This document shows positions 54,842-64,000 of a DNA stretch of 64,000 bases, piece after piece. The notes under the pieces were generated by a model, which was not told the DNA's origin, ran no database searches, and worked only from the letters and a program-made list of their open reading frames with translations. How positions within the stretch are numbered: position 1 is the stretch's first letter; every line of letters starts with the position of its first letter. This DNA is from Planococcus citri (Eukaryota; Arthropoda; Insecta; Hemiptera; Pseudococcidae). The stretch is from the NCBI RefSeq assembly GCF_950023065.1, contig NC_088680.1, positions 32,724,559 through 32,788,558 of the forward strand, given 5' to 3'. The position numbers were made by a program, and so were the translations under genes.

Positions 54842-55440
54842 CTACCTGAACAAGATGTCAAAAAACAATATTGTCAACTGTAAATCAAATTATGCCCAAA
54901 GCCAAATTCAAGACATGAAATGAACTTAGGACCGAATTTACCTGGATCTTGAGATAATCCTAAAGTTTACTATAATATTTATATAGACTTGTAAATACTA
55001 AACTTAGAATATAGAAAACAATCTTTTCTTGTGGGCAGTTGGTGAGAAGCCCAAGCAAGTGCATTGACTGCCCCACAAAAGTCCAAATAAACCTTGTGGC
55101 AATAACTAGGGGACCCAACTTGTTGGAATCGCCCCTAGGCGAAATCACTCCCCCTTCCAACTTCACCCTGAGATGGGTTGGGGGCTCAGTCGTGATTGGA
55201 ACAGGTATGCGTGGAAACGAAACCGGGGAAGTGACAACTGGGGCTTAGGCAACTGCCTAGGGGTTTGGGTTGCGGTGGAAAATCCGCCTCACCTCTCCCC
55301 TCTCCCCTCCCTGCTTAGACTTGGGGTGAAGCTATTAGTATATTTATATACATATGTTTATTCTAGTAACCCTTAGTCCAAGATTGTTTTTTTCTTTAAT
55401 AATAAAATACCCCCACCGCCTAGTGCGGATTGGGGAAAAT
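54842..55440 (+). other. possible 3' untranslated or terminal region of the macro-domain element
   Basis: This is more GC-rich than its surroundings, with ACTAGGGGACCCAACTTGTT and CGCCCCTAGGCG phrases, CCTCTCCCCTCTCCCCTCCC at about 55290, and AATAATAAAATACCCCC at about 55397 followed by an A-run at about 55443. It could be an LTR or a 3' UTR. No second copy in the window allows the boundary to be fixed. Confidence 0.4.
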
Positions 55441-56500
55441 TGAAAAAAAAAACTCTCAGAGGCTCAGAGGTAGTGCAGCAAGACTCGGAATAAGTACATA
55501 ATATTCCAACACTTTATGCTGGACAAAATTTGACATGTAGATAGGTGAAGGCAGGGTTGGGACGAATCACGAATCACTGCTCGAAAAAAGAGATTCAAAT
55601 CAATTTTCGAATCACTCAATTTTCGGATAATTTCTAATTTAATTTATTTTATCTACACCAATAGAAAATGTTGCAAATTGGTTTCATTATAAATTATCTA
55701 ATGGGATTTTAATTAACCAACTGCATTGAAATCAGTAAAGAACTAGCAACGATTAGTCAGATGACTGACTCATTTGTAGATGGCCAAGACGTAGAGAAGG
55801 TCTCAATTATTATACAAAAAAACGCACCCGCTTGATTATTTTATTTACGGCGAACTGATTATGCAATTCTATTAACACCATCAGATGATCTCTGAACTTG
55901 GATACCTAGACCTACCTACTTATTTCATAGGTAAGTAATACTAATATGGACTGGAGACTGGAATCAAAGATAAAGTTGAGTTTTCCTTTGCAAATTCTCT
56001 TCGATTAACTGCCTGCGATTCCTCGTGAAACGGTCAAAAATATCTTATTCAGGACTGGTTGAACTCGTAGCGAAGCTGTGGTGAATTTTCAAAGCGATAA
56101 TTTTTTCAGAGTGAGAGCCAAATTTTTCAAGATACAAATAATTTGAAAACTTGGAAAATTAAAATGAAGACACTTTAAACAATTTTCAAGTGGAATTTCA
56201 ATACTCCTGGTGAACACCAACTCTCTCCCCCCCATTCCAGGGTGTCTACCGAGTCATAGAAGTCATAGACGTCATACAAAAGTCACACTTTTGGGCAAAA
56301 ATCACTTGAAAAAAAGTTCAATTTAAAGCAAAAATTGTGTTTAAAATTGTTAAAAACCACTTTTTTAAAACGAAAATCCTCAACAAATTTTCGCCTTCGC
56401 TCCGCTTGGGCAATATTTTAGACTTTTCACTCGTATTTCTAAATTTTAAAAAACTCATCAAAATTATGTTATATGTATATTGTATTTAATATTATGACAG
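55441..56500. other. non-coding stretch, nothing firm
   Basis: No gene is supported. The phrase CCAGGGTGTCTACCGAGTCA at about 56237, followed by short CATAG repeats, resembles transposon-terminal wording but has no visible partner. Confidence 0.35.
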
Positions 56501-56504
56501 ACTA

Positions 56505-56905
56505 AATCGGGTCAATGACCTTGAGAGGCCAGATAGGAAGGCAGATGACCTTGAGAAGACAGACAGAAAGACAGGTTAATGACCTTAATAAGCCGGCCAA
56601 ATGGGTCAATGACCTTGGGATGCCAAACAGTGAGACAGAGGCAGCCTTAAGATGCCAGACAGATTGGTTAATGATCGTGAGAGATCAAACAGGCAGATAA
56701 GTCAATAACCTTGAAAGGCCAAACAGTGAAATAGACAGCTTTAAGATGCTAGACAGATGGGTTAATGCCCTTGAGAGGTCAAACAGCGAAACATACGGTC
56801 TTGAGAAGCTGGACAGGCAGACAGACGGTCTCGTGAAGCTCTATCAGAGAGTCAATGACCTAAAGTGGCCAGGCGGGCAGACAGACAGGCAACCTTGTTG
56901 AGCCA
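56505..56905 (+). repeat. 30-bp minisatellite, third location
   Basis: GGTCAATGACCTTGAGAGGC, CAGATGACCTTGAGAAGACA, ATGACCTTGGGATGCC and similar units repeat in the same orientation as the array at 28.6 kb and opposite to those at 48.0 and 49.6 kb. Confidence 0.88.
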
Positions 56906-58737
56906 ATTTAAGTTGGAATTTCTCTAACAATCTCAAATTGTTTCAGAAAACGTAAAGCACGTGAATCAAACATTCCAAAATAAGGGTTGAAAACATTTTT
57001 TACAAGCTAAAAATTTCAAGTTTTGAAAATGAAATACAAGGTCGCATATTTTGGAGAGGATTCGTCTTTCATTATACTTGAGAATCATTAACGTTTGTTG
57101 ACTGCTGATTACTCAAAAGTATAGTTGTAATCGTTGGTGGGGAGGAGGCTTGACTTTAGAAGAAGTGTTTTGATTGAGTAATTCTCTACAAAAATAGGGG
57201 GTTTTAGGCCTCTTTCTTCTCCCTGTTGTGCACAGGTAAACGCTCCAACACAGGTTAAATAATAAATAATTGCAGCGTAGAAAAAGACGGGGGGATAAAA
57301 TAATAATAAACGTGGAAATTGTTTTAAAGGTTTTATAACAAACATACAGGATAAGGAAGAAAGAGGGAAATTTGCATGTCATTATGAAAACAGCAGCGTA
57401 TAATTAGACAAGAAGCATTGTACCGTATGTACAATGTATGTACAAGTACATGCACCTTGTATGTACTTTTTGTACGTATTTTGGCGCACGACCGACCAGT
57501 GCAGCGTAATTGTTGGCTAGGTTACCAGAAATGCGATATAGTATACGTACGATGCACTTTTTAACCCTCTTTTTTCTGCACACTCTCTCTTGCAATGTTG
57601 GTATCCTTTTGCGGATACTTCGTTTAAGATATGTAAATTAAATTACGCTCTGGGTTGTTGGATTTCTTCCCTTAATAAAAAGCCAAAACAATGAAATAGA
57701 ATTATCAGACTATGTACACCGACGACGACGAGATTTCCATAAGTAAAGGTGAAGTGAGAAGAGGATTCGATGAACATATGTGTCGTTTTACTATTTCAAT
57801 GAGAGAAAGGCGGAAAGTGGATATGAACAATACACTGTTCCGAGTGTTTTGGTCGCGTTTCATTGCTTTCCAGTTGCGATGATATTTTGAATTTTATTGG
57901 TGTGTTGAGGTTTACTTAGGGTGCATGCATTTTGAAGGAGTAGCTTCACAGTTAGGTATTGATTCTTTTACAAAATTTTAAAATTTTCAAAATTTAAGTC
58001 TTTGAAAACATACTTTTCTTACCCTCATAAATTTTGAAAGTTGGTTACTCTCGTATTTTCAAGCTTTTGAATTAGGCTATCTTAATTAGTTTATTGTACT
58101 ACCCACCTAATAAATTTTGAAGTATGTATTATAAATAAATAATTTTTTAAAATTTATTTATTATTCCAGGTTAAAATGTCACCAGTACGTAAAACGTTTG
58201 GATAAAATGCAAAATGCCGAATCAAACATTTCCTGAACTCATGAATACGTCAATTACAGTGAGTACGAGTATTTCAGATTACATCATACTATTTTTTTTT
58301 CTGATATAAAAATGAAGGAAGGTGTATAACTGTTGAAGATCATGACTAGTGTTTCCTTTTCATTTAACGAAGTTCTGCGTGGTGATGAGCAAATGTGTGA
58401 ACTCTCTCATTTCTACTCATTTTTAACACCTTTTTAGCCAAATTTTTGTAAAAAATGATGGCTATTGCGGTAGGCCCAACTTTGGATAAAAAGGTCGGGG
58501 ATGAAAAATTTTGATAGTTCTCGACGTTTTGAGCTCAGACTAGACGTTTCCCGGTGTGTCAGTTTTTATATATATATTTATATGTTTATGTATATAGAAG
58601 TTTCACCGAAACTTGAATTTTTTACTTTTTAAATCAAGAGACGTTCTAATGAATGAAATGGGATAAAACTTGGACAATAGGGTTCTTTTGGGAGCTAGAG
58701 TTGACCCCTGCAGTGGGGAGGGTCAAAGTTCAAAATT
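56906..58737. other. non-coding; unique island 57100-57960 flanked by AT-rich sequence
   Basis: No gene is recognised. 57100-57960 is of the same GC-balanced, non-repetitive type as the other islands (CCGACGACGACGAGATTTCC at about 57719). The rest is AT-rich. Confidence 0.3.
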
Positions 58738-59995
58738 ACAGAAAGGTCATTTTTTTGGAGGGGCATAATATGACCCCAAATGAACGAAAAAGGTCCAAAA
58801 TCATACCATAGGTCAATACCTCTATTGTGATCAACATATCCAAATTTCAGCTTCCTAGGTCATCCCCACCCCATTTTAAGTGAGAAAAACCACATTTTAC
58901 CCCTATTTTTGACCCCCTCACCCCTAAAATTGACCTTAGGAGTCCAAATTTTCAGCATACAATGAGAGGGTGCCCCTTGAGTGCTTTTTGCAGGTTTCAA
59001 CCTTCCAACCCCATTTGACCCCTCTCCAGGGTCAAAAAAGTGGATTTTTGCGTGTTTTTTGACGTTTAGCCAAGCCTACAGCCCCTCCAAATTGACCTAG
59101 AGGGTCCAAATTTTTACAGTACATTGGGAGGATGTACCCGAAGTGCCTTTTGCAGATTTCAACCTTCCAACTTCATTAGACCGCTCTCCAGGGTCAAAAA
59201 GTGGATTTTTTCATCCATTTAACGTGTTTTTTTTGAAAATTTCAACATTTAGCCAAGCCTACAGCCCCTCCAAATTGACCTAGAGGGTCCAAATTTTCAC
59301 AGTACAATGGGAGGATGTACCCGAAGTGCCTTTTGCATGTTTAAACCTTCCAACCCCATTTTTACAGAAAGGTCATCTTTTTGGGGGGGCATAATATGAC
59401 CCCAAAAAGATGAAAAGAGTCCAAAATTATACCATTGGTCAGTACTCTCATTGTGATCAACATTTCCAAATTTCAGTTTCCTAGGTCATCCCCACTCTGA
59501 TTAAGGTGGGAAAAACCACATTTGACCCCTATTTTTGACCCCCTCGCCCCTAAAATTGACCGTAGGAGTCCAAATTTTCAGCATACAATGAGAGGGTGCC
59601 CCTTGAGTGCTTTTTGCAGGTTTCAACCTTCCAACCCCATTTGACCCCTCTCCAGGGTCAAAAAAGTGGATTTTTGCGTGTTTTTTGACGTTTAGCCAAG
59701 CCTACAGCCCCTCCAAATTGACCTAGAGGGTCCAAATTTTTACAGTACATTGGGAGGATGTACCCGAAGTGCCTTTTGCAGGTTTCAACCTTCCAACCTC
59801 ATTAGACCGCTCTCCAGGGTCAAAAAAGTGGAGTTTTTCATCAATTATACGGTTTTTTTTTGACAATTTTGACGTTTAGCCAAGCCTACAGCCCCTCCAA
59901 ATTGACCTAGAGGGTCCAAATTTTCACAGTGCATTGGGAGAATGTACCGGAAGTGCCTTTTGCCGGTTCAAACCTTCCAACCCCATTTCACCTGT
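58738..59995 (+). repeat. higher-order tandem repeat, 626-bp unit, two copies, with about 183-bp sub-units
   Basis: ACAGAAAGGTCAT begins at 58738 and 59364, giving a 626-base period; both copies run through GGTCATCCCCACC, CCCTATTTTTGACCCCCTC, GGGTGCCCCTTGAGTGC and CTCCAGGGTCAAAAA. Inside each, CCAAGCCTACAGCCCCTCCA occurs twice, about 183 bases apart. There are no open frames of note, and GGGTC/GACCC words dominate. Confidence 0.88.
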
Positions 59996-60009
59996 TTCAG
60001 GGTGAAGAC

Positions 60010-60370
60010 AGGTTTGTTACCACATTTTTTGAAGGAGGAAGAAGAGAGTTGGGCGAAGTCCAAGGGGGGCGCAGGGGGGACGGAGGCCCCCCCGCGAATA
60101 TAAGAAGGAAACATTGGAAGGAGAGAGTTGGGCAAAGCCCAAGGGGGGTTCAGGGGGGACGAAGTCCCCCCCCCCCCAAACACTGGCGAAGCACAGGAGC
60201 GAAGCGAGGGTGCGAGTAGTTTAAGCGAAGCGCAGAGCATGAAAAAAAACGTGCGTAGGAGGTAGTTGGGCGAAGCTCAAGGGGGTGCATGGGGGACTTG
60301 TCCCCCCAAATACAGGCGAAGCACAGGAGCGAGGCGAGGGTGCGAGTAGTTCAAGAGCCCTCAATATTTC
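60010..60370 (+). repeat. GC-rich GGGCGAAGC-type repeat, two to three copies
   Basis: A unit with GAGTTGGGCGAAGTCCAAGG, GGGGGGACG, CCCCCCC, CAGGCGAAGCACAGGAGCGA and GCGAGGGTGCGAGTAGTT is present at about 60040, 60125 and 60260, with partial copies. It stands out as an abrupt GC-rich island in AT-rich DNA. The open frames on both strands are products of this composition. Its origin is unknown; it resembles short dispersed-element debris. Confidence 0.75.
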
Positions 60371-61707
60371 TAGCACAAAAATTTGGCTCTTACGTAGCGG
60401 CAGACTGCTACGACTTTTTTTGAATATGTACTTTTTTTTATCCATTTTCAACGGTTATCATTAAAATTTCGTCATTTTCTTGTAATTTTGACATGTTTTG
60501 ATGCTTTTGGAGTTTTTTTTTTATCTCATTTTAACAAATTTTCAATACTTTTTATGGATTTTTCTTGCAAATTTCAACACTTCTTTTTCAACATTTTTTC
60601 ATCCACCAAAATTGGGTTATTATTTTTGATTTTCAATTTTTTTTGTTTTTTGAGCATTTTGAGTCTTTTGAACAGTATTTTATGCATGTTTTATAATACT
60701 TACCTAATTACTAAAATTTCGAGATTTTTTCGATAATTTTTAGGTGTTTCAATAGGTATTTTTTTAATATTCTCAATTCTAACACAATGTGTCAACACTG
60801 ATCCAGCGTCGTACGTTGACTTTAGAAATCTTGGAGAAAAATTGTCGATAGAGAACTTGACTTGGAAAAATTTTTAATACATTTTCAAGAGTATATCGCT
60901 ACCTGATTTTAAAACATTTTGTTATACTTACACGAAATTGGAAATAAATCTTGATGAATTCTTTGACTTGATGTCAAACTTTCACCATAATTTAGAGCGT
61001 AGATTCAATTTTACAAATTTTGGGCTGATTTATTAGAACTTGGGAAAAATTTGACACTTTGTTAGACATGAATCTTGCGGAGTTCTTATCAGTAGAAACT
61101 TTCATCATCAATTTTGAAGCAATTTTTTGAAGAGGATACTTTAGCCCAATCACCCTCATGGTGATTGGGTTGCTGTATTCTCATTTCTCAGGCGAATTAT
61201 TCGATACCTCTTACGGAACACCCGGTATAACTATTAATCCGCTCTATTATACGAATAAGCATAGGTACCTACTTTTTAATAAAAGATTTCAAAATATGTA
61301 GACGTCATCATTTTTGAATTTTTGAAAAATAAAATTTATTTTCAGGTTAAAATGAACTTTTGAACTACTAAAACATAATGAATACATTACGTTGATTTGT
61401 ACAATGTTTGAATGAAATGAAAAACACGAAATTAAACGTTTTCTAGATTCATAAAAATGTACCTAGTTATACCTAAAACTACGATCTGCGGCGAGCATTC
61501 CATTTTTTCACCCATAAAATATCAACGTACTCGTACGTTTAAGCTCCAGTACTTTCACACATATCTACCTGTGTACTTTGATGTCAAGATAAAGTAACAT
61601 AATATGAAACTGTTTGAGAATTATGTTGAATTGTTCGTTTTCTTTCAATCGATTCAGAAACGTTATCATCGCCAATATTGACCGGAGAATGAAATTCCTC
61701 GAAGTTC
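60371..61707. other. AT-rich non-coding; hairpin at 61145-61169
   Basis: CCCAATCACC-CTCAT-GGTGATTGGG forms a perfect 10-bp hairpin (61145-61169). Minus-strand AATAAA (plus TTTATT at about 61335-61340) is a candidate poly(A) signal for the LRR gene, about 370 bases beyond its stop. Nothing else is recognised. Confidence 0.45.
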
Positions 61708-61844
61708 TCATTCTTCGACATTCGATTCGTTTCTTTCGGATGGATATTCAGAGGCTGTTTCTGACGAATCTGGGTCTGAGAACGGTTCTTCTTCTCCTTC
61801 CTCCATTTTGATTGATGTTGGGTGCGAAAAAAGGTGATGTTGCG
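61708..61844 (-). CDS. LRR gene exon d (cytoplasmic tail)
   Basis: The acceptor TTTTTTTAAAG precedes AQHHLFSHPTSIKM (codon split G|CG), then an acidic Ser/Glu-rich tail (EEGEEEPFSDPDSSETASEY) and stop at 61708-61710. No known signalling motif is seen. The SDPDSSET stretch has casein-kinase-like acidic serine sites. Confidence 0.8.
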
Positions 61845-63138
61845 CTTTAAAAAAATGATAATAACTGTACAAATTTTTGTATGTAATGACTTGCGAGATT
61901 ATTTTTAAAATAATCATTATTTCGGTACTTACCATACCATTCTCTCAAATGGAAATGTCTAATTACGTATAAGATTGCAACTGCCAGTATAAGAAGAAGT
62001 AGTATTATAAAAAAGACATACTGTATGATTGTGAATAGCCTGCCCGAAAGACCATATTTTTTAAGTAGGGGACATCTTTTATGCAAACTCCTCGCCTCTG
62101 CTAGTTTCGATTGGGAGCACTTTTTATCACCTAAAATATAAAACTAATTAAATTCTTGATTGGTTCTAGATATGCCTATCAATTACATACCTCGATGACG
62201 CAATGTATTCGGAATGTATTTCTGAACTAACCTGCAGGTTTGACACATGTGACGTTTTCAAATCCTTTGATCTCGAATTCCTTTGTCCATGTCTTGAGCA
62301 TTTCACAATCGCAATACCCATTTTCGCTCGCATAATGACTTTTTGCAGGAAATTCCACCTCCAGTAAGGTGAGTTCGCAAAGTGATGCGATATCAAGAAC
62401 AGTCATTTCATTCAGAGGATTTCGTTTCAGATATAATTTATGTAACGGCGGTATTGTGTAATGCAGTGTCGGAATATTTTTCAAGGCGTTATCGTTAGCA
62501 TTTATTTCTTCTATCGCTTCACCGCTACTGGCATTGAAGAATTCATAATGATTGTTACTAACGTTGACTGTTTTGAGATTCTTTGGTAACTCAATCAGAG
62601 CAAAGGTGTTGTCCAAATTAGAATTAACAATTTCTAGGTATCGTAATGATTCTAATTTCTTGAACGCTATTCGTATGCCGTTTCCTACATCAGCTTCATT
62701 TTGTACAACTTCAGTAAACTGCTGGAGGTTTCGAAGTATTATTTTTTGCACATTAGGATACTCCTCGAATGAATTTTCATCTATGAACATTCCACTAGGT
62801 CCGCCATCACGTCCCGATCCATCTATAACCTATTGAAAAATTGATAACCAAGTTGCATTGTACTACCTAGTACTGTTACATATTTTATCTTGAGTTATGG
62901 CGAGTACTTTTAAAAACATTCGAAACATTCGAGCTGCAGGTAATTAGATAAGTAGTTATTATGCAGCGCTAATTTACCTGTATCGATGCTGGAATATTAG
63001 ACCGGAGATGAAATGTATAATAAGGCCCCTTCGCGTTGAAGGGATTATTCGTACAGTCTGCTGCTAGTAATCCGTCAGAATCGGTTTTCACGGTGCACTT
63101 TGCTGGGTCCCAAGTCACCCCAGTAATTATTCTTACTT
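61708..63138 (-). CDS. LRR type I transmembrane protein, four exons, 5' end unresolved
   Basis: The exons read on the minus strand: (63138 or beyond)-62978, 62829-62232, 62130-61933 and 61844-61708, all with GT..AG borders and compatible phases. The product has a Cys-containing N-terminal region (VTWDPAKCTVK, AADCTNNPF), a set of leucine-rich repeats, an LRR C-terminal cysteine cap (NGYCDCEMLKTWTKEF, then CVKPAGDKKC and RCP), one membrane helix and a short acidic tail. This is the layout of an insect cell-surface LRR protein, for adhesion, signalling or recognition. The ligand is unknown. The signal-peptide exon is not certain, and none of the Met choices is convincing. Confidence 0.8.
61933..62130 (-). 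CDS. LRR gene exon c (cap end and membrane helix)
   Basis: The acceptor TATTTTAG precedes GDKKCSQSKLAEA (first base from exon b). Cap cysteines are at DKKC and KRCP. The membrane helix is IIQYVFFIILLLLILAVAIL, followed by basic YVIRHFHLR, the expected cytosolic stop-transfer. The exon ends in phase 1 before GTAAGTACC. Confidence 0.85.
62232..62829 (-). CDS. LRR gene exon b (leucine-rich repeats)
   Basis: The acceptor TTTTTCAATAG precedes VIDGSGRDGGPSGMF in phase 0. Repeats include VQKIILRNLQQF, LRYLEIVNSNLDNT, LKTVNVSNNHYEFF, IEEINANDNALKNI and LHKLYLKRNPLNEM, then the cap with CDCEML. It ends CVKPA plus one base before GTTAGT (phase 1). Confidence 0.85.
62978..63138 (-). CDS. LRR gene exon a (N-terminal region)
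   Basis: Ends PASIQ before GTAAAT (phase 0). If the acceptor TTTATTTCTAG is used, the exon starts at 63138. The frame is open further to an ATG at 63268, and reads a hydrophobic stretch CIGFIPTIITLFLEV that could itself be a signal peptide. An acceptor TGCATGCATAG (about 63167) is a third choice. I cannot decide among them. Confidence 0.6.
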
Positions 63139-63268
63139 CTAGAAATAAAGTTATTATCGTCGGAATGAAACCTATGCATGCAAAATCACAAAGAGATGAC
63201 AATTTAGTATGTATAATGGAATGGTAGCGCTCAATACCTACGTAATGAATTAATGAAATAAGATTCAC

Positions 63269-64000
63269 GTTTACTTTTTTTTGAAAATGTCATGTCGGTT
63301 CAATAAGCTTATGTGTGAAGACATGGATATTTTTTCGACGTTTTATCATTGAAAAGTATCGAAGATTTTACGAAAAATGCTACAATAGGTGCCTCTGACT
63401 TGACTGGACGAATGAGCCATGCAATTGTTCAAAAACCACACTTGAGTGCAATAAATTATTTTTTTGAATTATTAGAAAAAATGTACGTATTTGGTCACGA
63501 AAGTCGTAGAAATACGAGTAATTATTTCCCTTTTGCGAGAAAAAAAATAACACATATCAGTAGGATGAGTTTGTTTATCATCTTGTGATAATGATTTCAT
63601 TATTTTCAAAGATTTTGAATTTGAGAATTTGCCAGCCGAGTATTTGTTATGGTTCCAAGCTCCTCCCACCAAAAAAATTATTTATTTACCAATAATACTT
63701 TTTTTTTCCAAGTACATATTTTATGAAATTGACAAATCGCGTATTTTATTGCGCGAAAAAAGAAATTTTCATTCAATTTTAATCATGCTTGAGCTTTTTT
63801 CACGTCCAACTTTAAACATTTTTTTAGTATATTTTGTTTGCCTTTTTTCAGTGTCAAACCTAGTTTGGAGTTATTTTTGCATCATTTTATTGAATTAGAT
63901 TTAAAATTTTTCGCAACTTCTACCAAATTTTCACGTTTTCCGTATATTTTAAAAATTGTAAAAGATTGTTTTCAAATTCGTTTTTAATTATTAGAGTAAT
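63269..64000. other. AT-rich sequence upstream of the LRR gene
   Basis: The sequence is AT-rich with a few short frames. It may hold the promoter or an upstream exon of the LRR gene, but I could not identify either. The window ends here. Confidence 0.35.

Noticed and set aside
59929..60451. Overlapping open frames of 76-96 residues on both strands
   Set aside because: They coincide with the GC-rich repeat; Gly/Pro/Arg-rich translations on both strands are a composition effect.

Overview
The window is eukaryotic and AT-rich. It has compact introns with GT..AG ends, abundant TACC/GGTA microsatellite tracts, many small inverted-repeat transposons, and arthropod-type genes (an Endonuclease_NS-like secreted nuclease with an insect-type layout, and an LRR membrane protein). 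I infer an insect, probably a sap-feeding hemipteran such as a mealybug. That assignment rests on composition and repeat style, not on a marker gene. Genes are sparse; most of the 64 kb is repeats and non-coding sequence.

Layout. 1-5.7 kb: non-coding, with a degenerate tandem array (815-1235), a strong hairpin (4749-4810) and a 211-bp MITE (4830-5040). 5.7-19.6 kb: a one-strand tandem array of an unrecognised gene family. The proteins are small (about 129-174 aa), with a hydrophobic N-terminus, a conserved IRVE-IDG-K-R-INR-DEEFE-like core, a cysteine cluster and a hydrophobic C-terminal segment. Five copies are open, and at least six are broken or truncated. A second copy of the MITE, a hAT-like remnant and a small intact ORF with a Sin3-type PAH domain have landed inside this array. 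19.6-28.6 kb: non-coding, with a 120-bp tandem repeat and a 1.4-kb foldback element (23002-24425). 28.6-29.5 kb: a 30-bp minisatellite.

29.5-40.1 kb is the most informative rearrangement. A minus-strand Endonuclease_NS-like gene (start at 40071) is interrupted in its last coding exon by a 1.67-kb TIR transposon flanked by a 9-bp target duplication (ATATCCCAT). The transposon plus the gene's 3' end has then been copied into a nearly perfect head-to-head palindrome centred at about 31766. One arm later received a 4.2-kb nested element (33699-37895). The gene's reading frame rejoins exactly across the target duplication, so the order of events can be read from the sequence.

40-64 kb: mostly non-coding. 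It holds a 949-bp TIR element with 9-bp TSD (48367-49315) lying between two copies of a duplicated minisatellite-bearing segment, a decayed coding remnant with an OARD1/TARG1-like macro domain (about 53870-54841), another minisatellite array (56505-56905), a 626-bp higher-order tandem repeat (58738-59995), a GC-rich repeat (60010-60370), and a well-supported four-exon minus-strand LRR transmembrane gene (61708 to about 63138) whose 5' end is not resolved.

The best candidate for something undescribed is the 5.7-19.6 kb tandem family. Its members look secreted or membrane-anchored, are evolving by unit duplication and truncation, and I cannot place them in any family from sequence alone.
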